From CADEFX01 sp050260355 (GTDB taxonomy: Bacteria > Pseudomonadota > Alphaproteobacteria > Rhizobiales > Hyphomicrobiaceae), in the NCBI GenBank assembly GCA_050260355.1, contig JBLNBZ010000147.1, forward strand, positions 1 to 64,000: 64,000 bases of DNA. Reading direction: 5' to 3'. This document shows, piece by piece, positions 41,472 through 50,339 of the stretch. Numbering within the stretch: position 1 is the first letter of the stretch; each line of letters opens with the position of its first letter. The translations under genes and the position numbers were made by a program. Under the pieces are notes generated by a model. It saw only the letters and a program-made list of their open reading frames with translations. It had not been told where the DNA came from and made no database searches.

Positions 41472-41502
41472 GCCGCGGGTCCTGGCCCTGACTTGCCTGG
41501 CC

Positions 41503-42234
41503 TCACGTCTGCAGCCGGGCGCAGCCCATGGCGTCGGCGAGCCCTGCGAAGCTGTCCGTGATCACGTCCCAGGCCTCGGTTGCCGCGGGATCCTTTGTCT
41601 TGCCGGGGCCCTGCTCATTCGGCCGCAGCACGAAGCCGGTGCGCAGACCGACGCGGGCAGCGGCAGCGAGATCGCTGTTGTGGGCAGCCACCAGCATCAC
41701 CTCGCTCGGCTCGAGGTTCAGCATTTCGGCATTGCGCTGGTAAGCCTCCGGCATGGGCTTGAAGGCGCGCGCCGGCTCCGCACCCAGGATCACATCCCAC
41801 GGCAGGCCCGCGCGTTTGGCCATGCGGGTCATCAGCCCGATGTTGCCGTTGGAGAGCGTGCCGATGATGTAGCGGCTCTTGAGGCGCGTCAGGCCTTCCA
41901 CCACGTCGGGCCATGGGTCGAGGCGATGCCAGATGCCTACCAGGTGCTGGATCTCGTGCTCGGCGAGGCCGGTGATGCGATAGCGGTCGAGCAGCTTGAG
42001 CAGGCTCTCGCGATGCAGGATGTCGAGAATGGTGAACGGACGGCGCCCGCTGCGGACCTCCTCCATGCCGGGCTGATAGAGATCGCGCCAGTCGTCCGCG
42101 AACTTGGCCCAATCGTGCTCCAGGCCGCGGGCCTTGCCGAACGCAGTCAACTCTCTGATGCAGCTCCCGCGCCAGTCGACGACCGTGCCGAACACATCGA
42201 ACAGGAGGGCCTTGACTTGATCTTTCGGTAGCAT
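41503..42234 (-). CDS. Haloacid dehalogenase type II (HAD superfamily hydrolase)
   Basis: A 243-residue HAD hydrolase with the catalytic nucleophile Asp in LLFDVFGTVVDWRGS. Motif II Ser/Asn lies in IIGTLSNGNIGL, motif III Lys in RAFKPMPEAYQRN, and the acidic motif in VMLVAAHNSDLAAAA. The DVFGTVVDWR start and the HNSDL motif (in place of the DD of phosphatases) fit the L-2-haloacid dehalogenase group, removing halide from 2-haloacids. The real substrate could be another compound. The start at 42234 (MLPKDQVKALLFDVF) excludes an unlikely 51-residue extension. Confidence 0.9.
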   Translation of the reverse strand: MLPKDQVKALLFDVFGTVVDWRGSCIRELTAFGKARGLEHDWAKFADDWRDLYQPGMEEVRSGRRPFTILDILHRESLLKLLDRYRITGLAEHEIQHLVGIWHRLDPWPDVVEGLTRLKSRYIIGTLSNGNIGLMTRMAKRAGLPWDVILGAEPARAFKPMPEAYQRNAEMLNLEPSEVMLVAAHNSDLAAAARVGLRTGFVLRPNEQGPGKTKDPAATEAWDVITDSFAGLADAMGCARLQT

Positions 42235-42290
42235 CGCGCAATCCCCAAACGCTTGTTGCGCGCGATCATAGGCGATTTCAGCGCTGGATA

Positions 42291-43379
42291 TCAGACGCCA
42301 CGTTGCGCGCGGTGCCTGAGAAAATGGTCGGCCAGCACGATCGCCACCATCGCCTCTCCGACCGGAACGGCGCGGATGCCGACGCACGGGTCGTGCCGGC
42401 CCTTGGTGGAGATCTCGGTCTCGACGCCGAAACGGTCGATGGTCTTGCGCGGCGACAGGATGGACGAGGTCGGCTTCACTGCGAACCGGGCCACGATCGG
42501 CTGGCCGGTCGAGATGCCGCCCAGGATGCCTCCCGCAGCGTTGGACAGGAACCTGGGCCGACCGTCATCGCCGACGCGCATCTCGTCGGCATTCTCCTCG
42601 CCGGAAAGCGCAGCGGCGGCGAAGCCCGCGCCGATCTCGACACCCTTGACGGCATTGATGCTCATCAGGGCTGCGGCGAGGTCCTGATCGAGCTTGCCAT
42701 AGATCGGCGCGCCCCATCCGGCGGGAACGCCCTCGGCCACGACCTCGATCACGGCGCCCGCGGACGAGCCGGCCTTGCGCACCTCGTCGAGGAATCCGGC
42801 CCAAGCTTGCACCGCGCTGCGGTCAGGGCAAAAGAAGGGGTTTTGATCGACCTCATTCCAGTTCCAGGCGGCGCGATCGATCTTGTGGGGGCCGATCTGG
42901 ATCAGCGCGCCGCGGATCGTAACGTTGGGCAGGACCTTGCGGGCGATCGCGCCGGCGGCCACCCTCATGGCCGTCTCCCGCGCCGACGCCCGTCCGCCGC
43001 CACGGTAGTCGCGGATGCCGTACTTGCTCCAGTAGGTGAAGTCGGCGTGTCCGGGCCGAAACTTGTCCTTGATGTCGGAGTAGTCCTTGGAGCGCTGGTC
43101 GACGTTGTCGATGAGGAGGGCGATCGGCGCTCCCGTTGTCACCTGCCGGCCGGCGTCGTCCTCGAACACGCCAGACAGGATTTTCACGGCATCTGGCTCG
43201 CGGCGTTGGGTCGTATAGCGCGACTGACCCGGTCGCCGCTTGTCCACGAATCCTTGAATATCCTCGGTTCCCAGCGGGATGCCGGGAGGGCAGCCGTCGA
43301 CGACGCAGCCGATGGCGGACCCATGGCTTTCGCCCCAGGTCGTTACGCGGAAGAGGTGGCCGAAGGTGTTATGGGACAT
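42291..43379 (-). CDS. aroC: Chorismate synthase
   Basis: Catalyses the last step of the shikimate pathway, 5-enolpyruvylshikimate-3-phosphate to chorismate, with reduced FMN. The 362-residue product has all three family signatures: GESHGSAIGCVVDGCPPGIPL, GRASARETAMRVAAGAIARK and RHDPCVGIRAVPVGEAM, plus SGVFEDDAGRQVTTGAPIALLI. Length fits AroC. Upstream of it there is a gene-poor 427-base gap; downstream lies the dehalogenase 56 bases away. Confidence 0.97.
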   Translation of the reverse strand: MSHNTFGHLFRVTTWGESHGSAIGCVVDGCPPGIPLGTEDIQGFVDKRRPGQSRYTTQRREPDAVKILSGVFEDDAGRQVTTGAPIALLIDNVDQRSKDYSDIKDKFRPGHADFTYWSKYGIRDYRGGGRASARETAMRVAAGAIARKVLPNVTIRGALIQIGPHKIDRAAWNWNEVDQNPFFCPDRSAVQAWAGFLDEVRKAGSSAGAVIEVVAEGVPAGWGAPIYGKLDQDLAAALMSINAVKGVEIGAGFAAAALSGEENADEMRVGDDGRPRFLSNAAGGILGGISTGQPIVARFAVKPTSSILSPRKTIDRFGVETEISTKGRHDPCVGIRAVPVGEAMVAIVLADHFLRHRAQRGV

Positions 43380-43806
43380 GGGCCCTGCGGGCCTGCTCGT
43401 TGCCGCCTGGTTCGAGAATGTGCGCCATGTCTATACCCGCGATGCGGCATGGGCAATCGCGGCTCAAAACTATCCTTGGCGGAATCCGCGCCGGTCTGCC
43501 AACCCCGGGGAGCGAGTGCGCGCGATCTGCGCCGCGGGGCCCGCATGTCACATCTCGTTGCAAGTAGGTCGTACTACGCACGTTCGCGCCACTTGGCAGC
43601 GTCCCAAGCACACCTGTTGAGGTTTGAACTTTGGGCGCTGCCCCAGCGATTATGTTGCAGTAGCGCCACATAATTTGCCACAACTCTTTCATGCCCTTCC
43701 CGCCCCACGAAGCCTTCAATTATGGTGTGAGTTGGGTTTCGCAGCCGCCGATCCGGGGGGACGAGCGGCTCGGGGATCCAACAATGGATGCAGGGAGGAA
43801 CTTCGG
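43380..43806. other. Gene-poor region between aroC and the Lys-rich protein gene
   Basis: A 427-base stretch between divergent genes. Reading frames here overlap aroC or lack protein-like composition, so none is annotated. It includes an A+T-rich patch (43645-43680, attatgttgcagtagcgccacataatttg) that could hold promoters for the rightward Lys-rich gene, and a small CGCTG-CCC-CAGCG hairpin near 43640. Nothing else stands out. Confidence 0.5.
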
Positions 43807-44046
43807 ATGAGAATGTTGAAGGTATTGAGTGTGGCCTTGGCTGCACTGTTTGCGGTTTCGACAGTGCAGGCTGCCACATTCGTCAAGCCCGCCAGCAAAG
43901 CCGGCGTCGAGTCCAGCGTCGAGCTGACCAAGGGCAAGAAAAAGAAAGGCAAGAAGAAGAAAGCCAAGGCCAGCAAGGCTGGAAAGTGCGGCACCTACAT
44001 GTACTACAAGAAGGGCAAGTGCGAGGACGCACGCAAGAAGAAGTAA
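43807..44046 (+). CDS. Small exported Lys-rich protein
   Basis: A 79-residue exported protein: signal peptide MRMLKVLSVALAALFAVSTVQAA, then a mature region dominated by Lys (ELTKGKKKKGKKKKAKASKAGKCGTYMYYKKGKCEDARKKK in part). The Cys pair in KCGTYMYYKKGKC could form a disulfide. A strong GGGAGG (43793-43798) sits 8 bases before the ATG, and a terminator follows. Basic charge suggests binding of nucleic acid or anionic surface polymers, but this is inference. I recognise the general type as frequent in this order, not a named family. Confidence 0.75.
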   Translation: MRMLKVLSVALAALFAVSTVQAATFVKPASKAGVESSVELTKGKKKKGKKKKAKASKAGKCGTYMYYKKGKCEDARKKK

Positions 44047-44078
44047 GCGGACCGCTTCGTTTTCACCGATAGGGGGCC

Positions 44079-44108
44079 GGGCCGATCGCTCGGCCCTCTT
44101 GGTTTTTG
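44079..44108 (+). terminator. Rho-independent terminator of the Lys-rich protein gene
   Basis: Stem GGGCCGA (44079-44085) with TCGGCCC (44090-44096), loop TCGC, then a T-rich run (tcttggttttt). It lies about 33 bases after the stop codon and runs into the convergent TPR gene. Confidence 0.75.
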
Positions 44109-44128
44109 GTTCCCGCGCTCCGTGTCCT

Positions 44129-44716
44129 CTATCTTGCGCCGAGACGCTTGAGCGCCTCGTTGGCGTCTTCGTGGTCGGGGTCCAGCTTCAGCGCCGCACG
44201 GTAGTCGCTCTCCGCCTTCTCGTATTCGGTAAGCCGGACATGAATGTCACCGCGGCTCGCGTAGGCATCCGCGTCGTCCGGGACAAAACGAATGACTGTT
44301 GTGAGGTCGGCCAGCGCGAGGTCGAGCTGTTCTTTTACTTCGTAGGCCCCAGCGCGATGCGCGTAGAGCGCGGGGTAGTCCGGATTGAGCTCGATTGCCG
44401 CGGAGAAATCGGCGATGGCCCCATCGAGGTCGTTGGCCTCCTGCCGGACGATGCCGCGATTGAGGAGTGCCTCGGCACGAAGGTCCGCCTCCAGCTCGCC
44501 GGTGGCGATGATCAAGGTGCAGGCGCGCGCCCGGACCTCGGCGATCTTGTCCTCCGCCTGGCAGGTTGCGAGCGCCTCTGCGATCTCATCGTTGCTGGCA
44601 TGCGCGGCGCAGCACTGCACCGCCAGCACCGCCAGTAACGTGACGATCAGCCGCCAGCCTGTCCGTCGGGATCGTCCGAAGCGGGTCCGGCCGCCGCCGG
44701 GTGGGGTTGTCGGCAT
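44129..44716 (-). CDS. Exported tetratricopeptide-repeat protein
   Basis: A 195-residue protein with an N-terminal basic/hydrophobic leader (RTGWRLIVTLLAVLAVQCCAAHA) and three TPR units: AEALLNRGIVRQEANDLDGAIADFSAAIELNP, ALYAHRAGAYEVKEQLDLALADLTTVIRFVP, and DAYASRGDIHVRLTEYEKAESDYRAALKLDP (each with typical W/L/Y-G-Y-A-F-A-P spacing). Such repeats bind partner proteins in the periplasm. The start at 44716 is chosen so that the leader is the signal; a longer open frame upstream is an accident of base composition. Confidence 0.85.
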   Translation of the reverse strand: MPTTPPGGGRTRFGRSRRTGWRLIVTLLAVLAVQCCAAHASNDEIAEALATCQAEDKIAEVRARACTLIIATGELEADLRAEALLNRGIVRQEANDLDGAIADFSAAIELNPDYPALYAHRAGAYEVKEQLDLALADLTTVIRFVPDDADAYASRGDIHVRLTEYEKAESDYRAALKLDPDHEDANEALKRLGAR

Positions 44717-45108
44717 CGTCGTTCCTGCGATCGAGGTGGGTCCCGTCGCGTGGGCAGGCAGTTTGTCGGCGACGGGGCTCAAGGCTGCGCGCATCCATAG
44801 CGGATGCCGCGGGGACGGTCGAACGCCGCATACAACTCTGCTTGCTCTATCAGCGGTTCGTGGCCCGTTCGCCGCGCCCCCGTGCCGGCTAGCGGGCGCG
44901 ACAGGGTGACAATCGCCGATCCCTCGTTTTATGAACCGGCTGCCGCTTTGCGCGTGATTCTCGCCGTCCGCAACCGGAAGGAGGGCACAAGGGGAGGCGA
45001 GGGCGTCAATCGGCCATGCAGTTTTTCGCATCCGACCAGGAGCCGTCCGAAACGTTGAATTTCCGGGGCCTGGTTCGCAGCCGGAGTGTCTTGTCGTGTT
45101 TGGTGAGG

Positions 45109-45253
45109 CGACAGTCGGCCCGCCGGCGGCCAGCAGTATCGCCTGACCCAACAGAGGGGCTTCACGACTGGCAACTGAGCACTGTCGGTCCGAGAGCCGC
45201 TTTGTCATTGCGGGAAGAGCCGGAGCGGCCGCTGCTCCGGCTCTTTCCATTTT
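45109..45253 (+). ncRNA. Candidate small RNA ending in a terminator
   Basis: Region with pairable arms CGACAGT (45109-45115)/ACTGTCG (45181-45187) and inner GCCAG (45129-45133)/CTGGC (45168-45172), followed by a 12-pair terminator-like hairpin. Upstream there is no protein gene on this strand that it could end. Start and promoter are unknown, and no RNA family is recognised. By-eye folding only. Confidence 0.35.
45215..45253 (+). terminator. Strong terminator-like hairpin without an annotated upstream gene
   Basis: Perfect 12-base stem AAGAGCCGGAGC (45215-45226) with GCTCCGGCTCTT (45234-45245), loop GGCCGCT, then TCCATTTTG on the plus strand. The T stretch is interrupted but present. The nearest upstream plus-strand protein gene ends at 44046 and has its own terminator. 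Confidence 0.65.
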
Positions 45254-45333
45254 GCTCGCTGCTGGCCTTTTCGAGTCTTGCATGCGTGCGATAAGCTCGC
45301 TCCGGCTCCGTTCGAGGCAGAGGAGCTTTGGTC

Positions 45334-46035
45334 ATGGGCTGGGCAACCCTGGGTTCGCGCTTCATCGGCGAGGTGATCAACGCTGCCGTGTGCCTCGGGC
45401 TCGGGGCCGCGGCGATTGCGATGGACGGCACCGGCGCGCCGACCAGCTCAGAGCGTAGTCCGGTAGCGCAGCCCGCCCCCTTCGGTGCGGGGTCGGTCAA
45501 TCCGGGCGCTGTCGCGGCAAGCCAGCAGGACGAGGCCATGCCTTTCGGATCGGACGTGTCTGAGCGGCCAGCGCCCTCCCTGGATCGGACGGAAAATCGC
45601 GGTGTGACGGAGCTCGCATCCGCCGCGCCCGTGCAGCAGGAGAGCGAGCGCATGCCAAGCGGCGAGCCGTCCCGGGCCACGCAAAGCACCGGGGCGTCGG
45701 GGAGCGGGCTGCCGCTAGCGGTTCAATCCCAAGGCGGGCTCGGCTTTGCCCCCGCGATCGCTGTGCCTGCCCCTAAGCGAGTGGGCGTTCTGGTCCCACC
45801 CATCGTGCGCCAGCGTCCCACGCCGGTGGCCGGTGTGGCCAAGATGGCGGCACACCAGGCAAAGCACCAGGTGAAGTCCACCGCCACCCATCGTGCGGCT
45901 GCCCAAGGCAGAAAGGGGTCGCGGTCGGCTCTCGGCGCCGTCCCGGGAAACCTCAAGTGCGCGGCGGGCCTGCGCTATGACGTCCGCCTATTGCGGTGCG
46001 TGAAGCCCGGGAAAAAGACCGCGAGCGGAAGATAG
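45334..46035 (+). CDS. Pro/Ala-rich exported or membrane-anchored protein, unknown function
   Basis: A 233-residue low-complexity protein. N-terminal hydrophobic segment about residues 9-30 (FIGEVINAAVCLGLGAAAIAM) as signal anchor; a long Ser/Pro/Gln-rich stretch; a short basic region (KMAAHQAKHQVKSTATHRAAAQGRKGSR); and a C-terminal cysteine pair (CAAGLRYDVRLLRCV) before the end. AGGAG sits before the ATG at 45334. Coding is supported by GC-position bias and topology, not by homology. The C-terminal Cys pair recalls that of the Lys-rich protein 1.3 kb upstream. Confidence 0.6.
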   Translation: MGWATLGSRFIGEVINAAVCLGLGAAAIAMDGTGAPTSSERSPVAQPAPFGAGSVNPGAVAASQQDEAMPFGSDVSERPAPSLDRTENRGVTELASAAPVQQESERMPSGEPSRATQSTGASGSGLPLAVQSQGGLGFAPAIAVPAPKRVGVLVPPIVRQRPTPVAGVAKMAAHQAKHQVKSTATHRAAAQGRKGSRSALGAVPGNLKCAAGLRYDVRLLRCVKPGKKTASGR

Positions 46036-46059
46036 CCGACGGGCTCCCGCTGAGGCCGG

Positions 46060-46650
46060 CTAAATCCACTCCTGGCTACCTCGCTTCAGAACAAGCACCT
46101 TGTCCTGTGGGACCTCGAGCAGGGGCACCTCGTGCGTCGGCAGACCCAGGATGTGTCCGCGAATCACGCGGCTCACTCCGCCATGCGAGACGGCGACCGT
46201 GTCGCGCTCGATCTCTGCAAGCCATTGGCGTGCGCGTTCGGCTAGGTCGGCGTAGCTCTCCCCGCCGATCGGGCGCCAGTTGAAAGGATCGGCCTGGCGC
46301 GCCTCGAAGTGGTGCGGGTCCTCGACCGACAGCACATCCCAAATGCGCCCCTCCCAATGGCCGAAATGGATTTCCTGAAGCCGGTCATCGCGGCGAAAGT
46401 CGTCGGGCGGCAGCCCCATCTCGCGGCGGACGATGGACATCGTCTCGGCCGCCCTGAGAAGCGGACTGGCAACAAAGTCGATATCGGCGCGCTCGCCGAT
46501 CAGCTCGCGCAGGACGCGCCCGTTGCGGGCCGCCTGGGTGCGGCCCTTGTCGTTCAAGGGCACATCGGTCTGCCCCTGATAGCGCCTGATGGCGTTCCAA
46601 TCCGTCTCGCCATGCCGGACGAAGTAGAGAACGACGCCGGGCTTCAACAT
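46060..46650 (-). CDS. Histidine phosphatase family protein
   Basis: A 196-residue phosphoglycerate-mutase-like phosphatase. The catalytic RHG motif is FVRHGETDWNAIRRYQGQTDVPLND, the second conserved Arg segment is ASPLLRAAETM, the catalytic acid is in EIHFGHWEG, and the second His is in AVSHGGVSRVI. Sequence and length fit acid phosphatases such as CobC or broad-specificity enzymes rather than glycolytic GpmA, which has its own gene at 56154. Located 8 bases downstream of the reductase gene in the same direction. Confidence 0.9.
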   Translation of the reverse strand: MLKPGVVLYFVRHGETDWNAIRRYQGQTDVPLNDKGRTQAARNGRVLRELIGERADIDFVASPLLRAAETMSIVRREMGLPPDDFRRDDRLQEIHFGHWEGRIWDVLSVEDPHHFEARQADPFNWRPIGGESYADLAERARQWLAEIERDTVAVSHGGVSRVIRGHILGLPTHEVPLLEVPQDKVLVLKRGSQEWI

Positions 46651-46658
46651 CTCGTGCC

Positions 46659-47663
46659 TCAGACCTTGAGGACGAGCTTGCCGAAGTTGCCTCCGGTGTA
46701 GAGCAGGTTGAGCGTCGCCGGGAACGCGTCAACGCCGCCCTCCCGAACGTCCTCGCGGATCTTCAGACGGCCTTCCTTGTGCCAGGCGCCAAGCTGGGCC
46801 ATGGCCTCAGGAATGCGATCTGCCCAGTCGAAGACAATGAGGCCTTGCATCCGCAGTCGCTTCGTCAGGACAGCCCGCAGGTTTTTCGGGCCTGGGACTT
46901 CTCCGGTGGCATTGTAGGCGGAGATGAGCCCGCACACGGGGATGCGGCCGAACAGGTTCATCTGCGGCAGGATGGTGTCGAGGATCTCACCGCCCACGTT
47001 CTCGAAGTAGACATCGATGCCCTTCGGGCAGGCAGCTTCCAGCTTCGCCGCCAGGTCGCCAGCCTTGTAGTCAATGCAATCGTCGAAGCCGAGCGTGTCG
47101 CGCACGTAGCGACATTTGTCGGGACCGCCGGCAATGCCCACGACGCGGCAGCCCTTGATCTTGGCGATCTGTCCAACCACGGAACCAACCGCGCCCGATG
47201 CGGCGGAGACGACGACCGTCTCGCCCTCCTTCGGTTTGCCGACCTCGAGCAGGCCGAAATATGCGGTCCACCCGGGCATGCCCAGGCCCCCCACCCAACG
47301 CTCGAGCGGGGCAGCGCCCGTATCGACCTTGTAGACCCGGGAGCCCTTCGATATCGCGTATTGCTGTACGCCGAAGAGGCCCTGCGCGGCATCGCCGGCG
47401 CGGAAATCCGGATGATCGGACTTATCGACGATACCGCAGGCATACGCGCGCATGACCTCGCCGATGCCGACCGGCGGCACATACGACTTGGCATCGCTGA
47501 CCCAGCCGCGCATAGCCGGATCGAGGGAGACATAGTGGATCTTGACACGGAACTGCCCAGGGCCCGGCTCGGGCAACGGTGCATCGCTGACATCGAAGAC
47601 ATCAGGCGTCAGCATGCCGGGCTTGGGGCGTTTGACAAGCTTTACCTGGCGGTTCGTCGACAT
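46659..47663 (-). CDS. NADP-dependent oxidoreductase, MDR superfamily (CurA/leukotriene B4 reductase-like)
   Basis: A 334-residue zinc-independent medium-chain dehydrogenase/reductase reducing C=C bonds of enones. Typical features: VKIHYVSLDPAMRGWVSDAKSYVPPVGIGEVM, GMPGWTAYFGLLEVGKPKEGETVVVSAASGAVGSVVGQIAKIKGCRVVGIAGG (Rossmann motif), and DVYFENVGGEILDTIL. No catalytic-zinc Cys/His set is present. Likely co-transcribed with the downstream phosphatase. Substrate is broad or unknown. Confidence 0.92.
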   Translation of the reverse strand: MSTNRQVKLVKRPKPGMLTPDVFDVSDAPLPEPGPGQFRVKIHYVSLDPAMRGWVSDAKSYVPPVGIGEVMRAYACGIVDKSDHPDFRAGDAAQGLFGVQQYAISKGSRVYKVDTGAAPLERWVGGLGMPGWTAYFGLLEVGKPKEGETVVVSAASGAVGSVVGQIAKIKGCRVVGIAGGPDKCRYVRDTLGFDDCIDYKAGDLAAKLEAACPKGIDVYFENVGGEILDTILPQMNLFGRIPVCGLISAYNATGEVPGPKNLRAVLTKRLRMQGLIVFDWADRIPEAMAQLGAWHKEGRLKIREDVREGGVDAFPATLNLLYTGGNFGKLVLKV

Positions 47664-47789
47664 CGTCTGCCTCTCGGGATCAGGGGGATGTGGCGCGCAT
47701 ACTGACGTAGCGCGCCAAGCTCGGGCCCGCCACCCCCCGCGCTCTCTTTTGCTTTATCGGCGGCGCGTGGTACGGCAGGACCGGAGCGT

Positions 47790-50288
47790 CTACTTCACCA
47801 CGTATGTGGATGGCATCTCAAGCGTCCAGGTCACGCCGTCGGGCGGAAAGTCGAGCTGGACATCGGCATCGAGCGCCTGAGCCACCATTCGGCGCATGAC
47901 GATGTGCCCGAAACCTTGCCGCCGAGGCTCGCGCACGGGAGGGCCGCCACTCTCTTTCCAGCTCAGGCGCAAGCGATCTTCCGGCGCCTCTTTCGAAATG
48001 AGATCCCAGGCGATGCTGACGCGCCCGCGGGGCACGGACAGCGCACCGTACTTTGACGCATTGGTGGCCAGCTCGTGCACCGAGAGGCCGAGATTTTGAG
48101 CCGCGGTCGGGCTGACGAACAAGCTGGGGCCGCTGAGCGAGACACGCTCGCTCAGGTCATCGACAAAGGGCGTCAGCAGCAGCCGGAGCAGCTCCGAAAG
48201 CGGAGCGCCGTGCCAATTCTGGTGCACAAGAAGATCGTGCGAGGCCGACAGTGCCTGCAGGCGCTGGGAGTAGTTCTTCTCGAAGTCCTCCAGGTCCGAG
48301 CTCGACCTGGCTGTCTGCCGCGCCATGGCCTGGATCACCGCAAGCAGGTTCTTGGATCGATGCGACAGCTCGCGCATGACGAAGCGCAGATGCTCCTCAT
48401 GCTTCTTGCGGTCGGAGATGTCGCGCACGATCGCAGAGAAGCCGGCGAGCCGGCCTTGCTCGGTGTACATCGGCGCGACATTGACGTTGACGTTCAAAAG
48501 CTCGCCATCCTTGCGCCGGCGCAGCACGTCCTTGCGAAGCGACTTGCCACGACGCAGCAGCTCGCAGTCCTCGTCGTATTCGTCCTTTGCGTCCGCTGGG
48601 TACAGCGTGAAGTCGGAGCGTCCGAGGATCTCCTCGGCGCGGAACCCGAACAACGCCTCCGCGCCCGGGTTCCAGGTACGGATGATGCCGTCCGGGGTCA
48701 TGGACATGACGGCGTCGGTGGAGGACTGCACGACGGCAGCAAGCTGAGCGTTGGTTTCGGCCGCGCGCTTGAACTCGGTAATATCGTAGCTGGCACCGAT
48801 GATGCGCTGTGGAACGTTCTCGAGGTCGAGCAGCGCCTCGCCTGTCCCTGCGATCCAGCGTAGCTGGTGGTCCGGCGTCAGCACCCGAAACTCTATGTCG
48901 TACGTCCCCCCCAATTGCCGTACGCTCGCGATATCGGCGCGCACCTGCTCACGATCCTCCGGATGCACGGTCGCCAGCAGGCTCTCTGGCCCGATCGGTG
49001 CGCTCTCCGGAAGACCGAAGAGGCTTTTGAAGTTGTCCGAGCACAGGATCTGGCCGGTTCTCAGGTTCCAGTCGAACGTCGCCAGTCCCGCGACGGTCTG
49101 TGCCAGCTTGAGCCGCGTCTCACTGTTGCGCAGCTCGCGGGTGCGCTGGCGGATCTCGACAGAAGTCGAGCGCAGCGCATCGACGACCTCGTTGGCTTCG
49201 CTCAACGGCGAGGCGAGGGGGCGCGGCGGCCTTCCCTGTCCAAGCAGTCGCCCTGCTTCGGCAGCCGCCATGATCGGCAAGGAGAGCCTGCGTCCGAAAA
49301 ACAGAGCGAGAAGCAGCGCCAATCCGAGCGCCGCCGTGCCCAAGCTTGCCAGCCCCCACTGAAACCGGCGCAGCGGCGCCTCCAGGACATCCACGGGAAC
49401 CCAGACGGCGAAGCGCCAGCCCGAGACTTCGGACCAGTGATAAGCCTCGAGCGAGGCGACGCCTTGAGAGTCGGTGGCCTCGATCACGCCTTCGCGAAGC
49501 CCGGTCTTGCGTCGTGCATCGGCGTGCAGTGGCTTGCCAGCAAACTGCTCGTGCATCTCGCTGCGGACAATGATGCGGTCGTGGCGGTCGGAGATGCCGG
49601 CAAGCCACCTTCTCGGCAGCTGGGCCTGCTTGAAGATCACCAGGAACTGCTCAGGCTCAAACGACATGGCGAGCACGTAGGCGACATCGTTGCCACGAAA
49701 TACCGGGACGCTCACGCTCAGCATAAGGCGCTTGGAGACCGTGCCGACGAAGAGATCCGATACGGTCGGCTGTCGGCTTTGTGCGACGGTGCGGGGGAAG
49801 GCCGATCCTAATCTCTGCGTCATGGGCAGGGGAGTTCCCCACGGCAGGCGCGTATTCACGAGTTGCTGGCCGCTCATGTCGAAGAGCACGGCGGTGCGGC
49901 TCGTTGGAGCGAGCGCAATCTGTGCCTGAGCATAGAACGCGGCGAGATCGCCGCTTTGCAGCGACGGCGAGTTGGCTAGTGCTTTGAGGGTGGAGATCAT
50001 GCCGGCGATCTCGCGGTCGGCGCCGGCCGCGATGGCGCGAGCAATCGACAAGACCTGGTGCTCGTTCGAGCGGCGCTCAGAAGAGATGAACTGGTGCGCC
50101 AACAGTGAGCTGAAGACCAGAATGGGCGTCAGCAAAGCGATAGCAAACAAGACGAGGTGCAGTCGGATGGGCCAGGCACGTCGTCCCAACAGGGCCTCGA
50201 GCCGACCGGAGAAGTCGCGCAGCCAGCTGCGCCATCCTTCCTCACTGATCAGCTCGTTCAACTTCTGGAGCACGCGCAAATCTCGCAA
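47790..50288 (-). CDS. Membrane sensor histidine kinase, HWE family, with extracytoplasmic sensor and two PAS domains
   Basis: An 832-residue kinase. Two transmembrane segments, about residues 45-66 (LVLFAIALLTPILVFSSLLA) and 312-332 (LGTAALGLALLLALFFG), enclose a dCACHE-like sensor domain. A HAMP-like linker follows, then a PAS domain (LAQTVAGLATFDWNLRTGQIL...), a second PAS (AAVVQSSTDAVMSMTPDGIIRTWN), and the kinase core: phosphorylatable His near residue 643 in RELSHRSKNLLAV, N box HELATNASKYGAL, and WKESGG characteristic of HWE kinases. No response regulator is adjacent. In this group such kinases often feed the general stress response; that is inference. Confidence 0.92.
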   Translation of the reverse strand: MRDLRVLQKLNELISEEGWRSWLRDFSGRLEALLGRRAWPIRLHLVLFAIALLTPILVFSSLLAHQFISSERRSNEHQVLSIARAIAAGADREIAGMISTLKALANSPSLQSGDLAAFYAQAQIALAPTSRTAVLFDMSGQQLVNTRLPWGTPLPMTQRLGSAFPRTVAQSRQPTVSDLFVGTVSKRLMLSVSVPVFRGNDVAYVLAMSFEPEQFLVIFKQAQLPRRWLAGISDRHDRIIVRSEMHEQFAGKPLHADARRKTGLREGVIEATDSQGVASLEAYHWSEVSGWRFAVWVPVDVLEAPLRRFQWGLASLGTAALGLALLLALFFGRRLSLPIMAAAEAGRLLGQGRPPRPLASPLSEANEVVDALRSTSVEIRQRTRELRNSETRLKLAQTVAGLATFDWNLRTGQILCSDNFKSLFGLPESAPIGPESLLATVHPEDREQVRADIASVRQLGGTYDIEFRVLTPDHQLRWIAGTGEALLDLENVPQRIIGASYDITEFKRAAETNAQLAAVVQSSTDAVMSMTPDGIIRTWNPGAEALFGFRAEEILGRSDFTLYPADAKDEYDEDCELLRRGKSLRKDVLRRRKDGELLNVNVNVAPMYTEQGRLAGFSAIVRDISDRKKHEEHLRFVMRELSHRSKNLLAVIQAMARQTARSSSDLEDFEKNYSQRLQALSASHDLLVHQNWHGAPLSELLRLLLTPFVDDLSERVSLSGPSLFVSPTAAQNLGLSVHELATNASKYGALSVPRGRVSIAWDLISKEAPEDRLRLSWKESGGPPVREPRRQGFGHIVMRRMVAQALDADVQLDFPPDGVTWTLEMPSTYVVK

Positions 50289-50339
50289 GGGAGCGGCCGG
50301 TGCAATACCGGCGGAGCCTGCAGCCTAACACTTATAAAT

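Larger units (their letters stand above)
44717..45333. other. 617-base region without a protein gene, contains a terminator-ended RNA candidate
   Basis: Lies between the leftward TPR gene and the rightward Pro/Ala-rich gene. Frames here show no protein character. The strongest element is the hairpin at 45215-45245 with T residues after it, and a stem pairing 45109-45115 with 45181-45187, consistent with an sRNA (annotated separately). Confidence 0.55.

Noticed and set aside
43279..43620. A 113-codon frame overlapping the start of aroC
   Set aside because: It overlaps the chorismate synthase start on the opposite strand and lacks a ribosome-binding site and protein-like features.
44717..45283. 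N-terminal extension of the TPR protein to 384 residues
   Set aside because: The extra stretch has no conserved features and the signal peptide lies at residue 190 of the long form, so 44716 is the better start.
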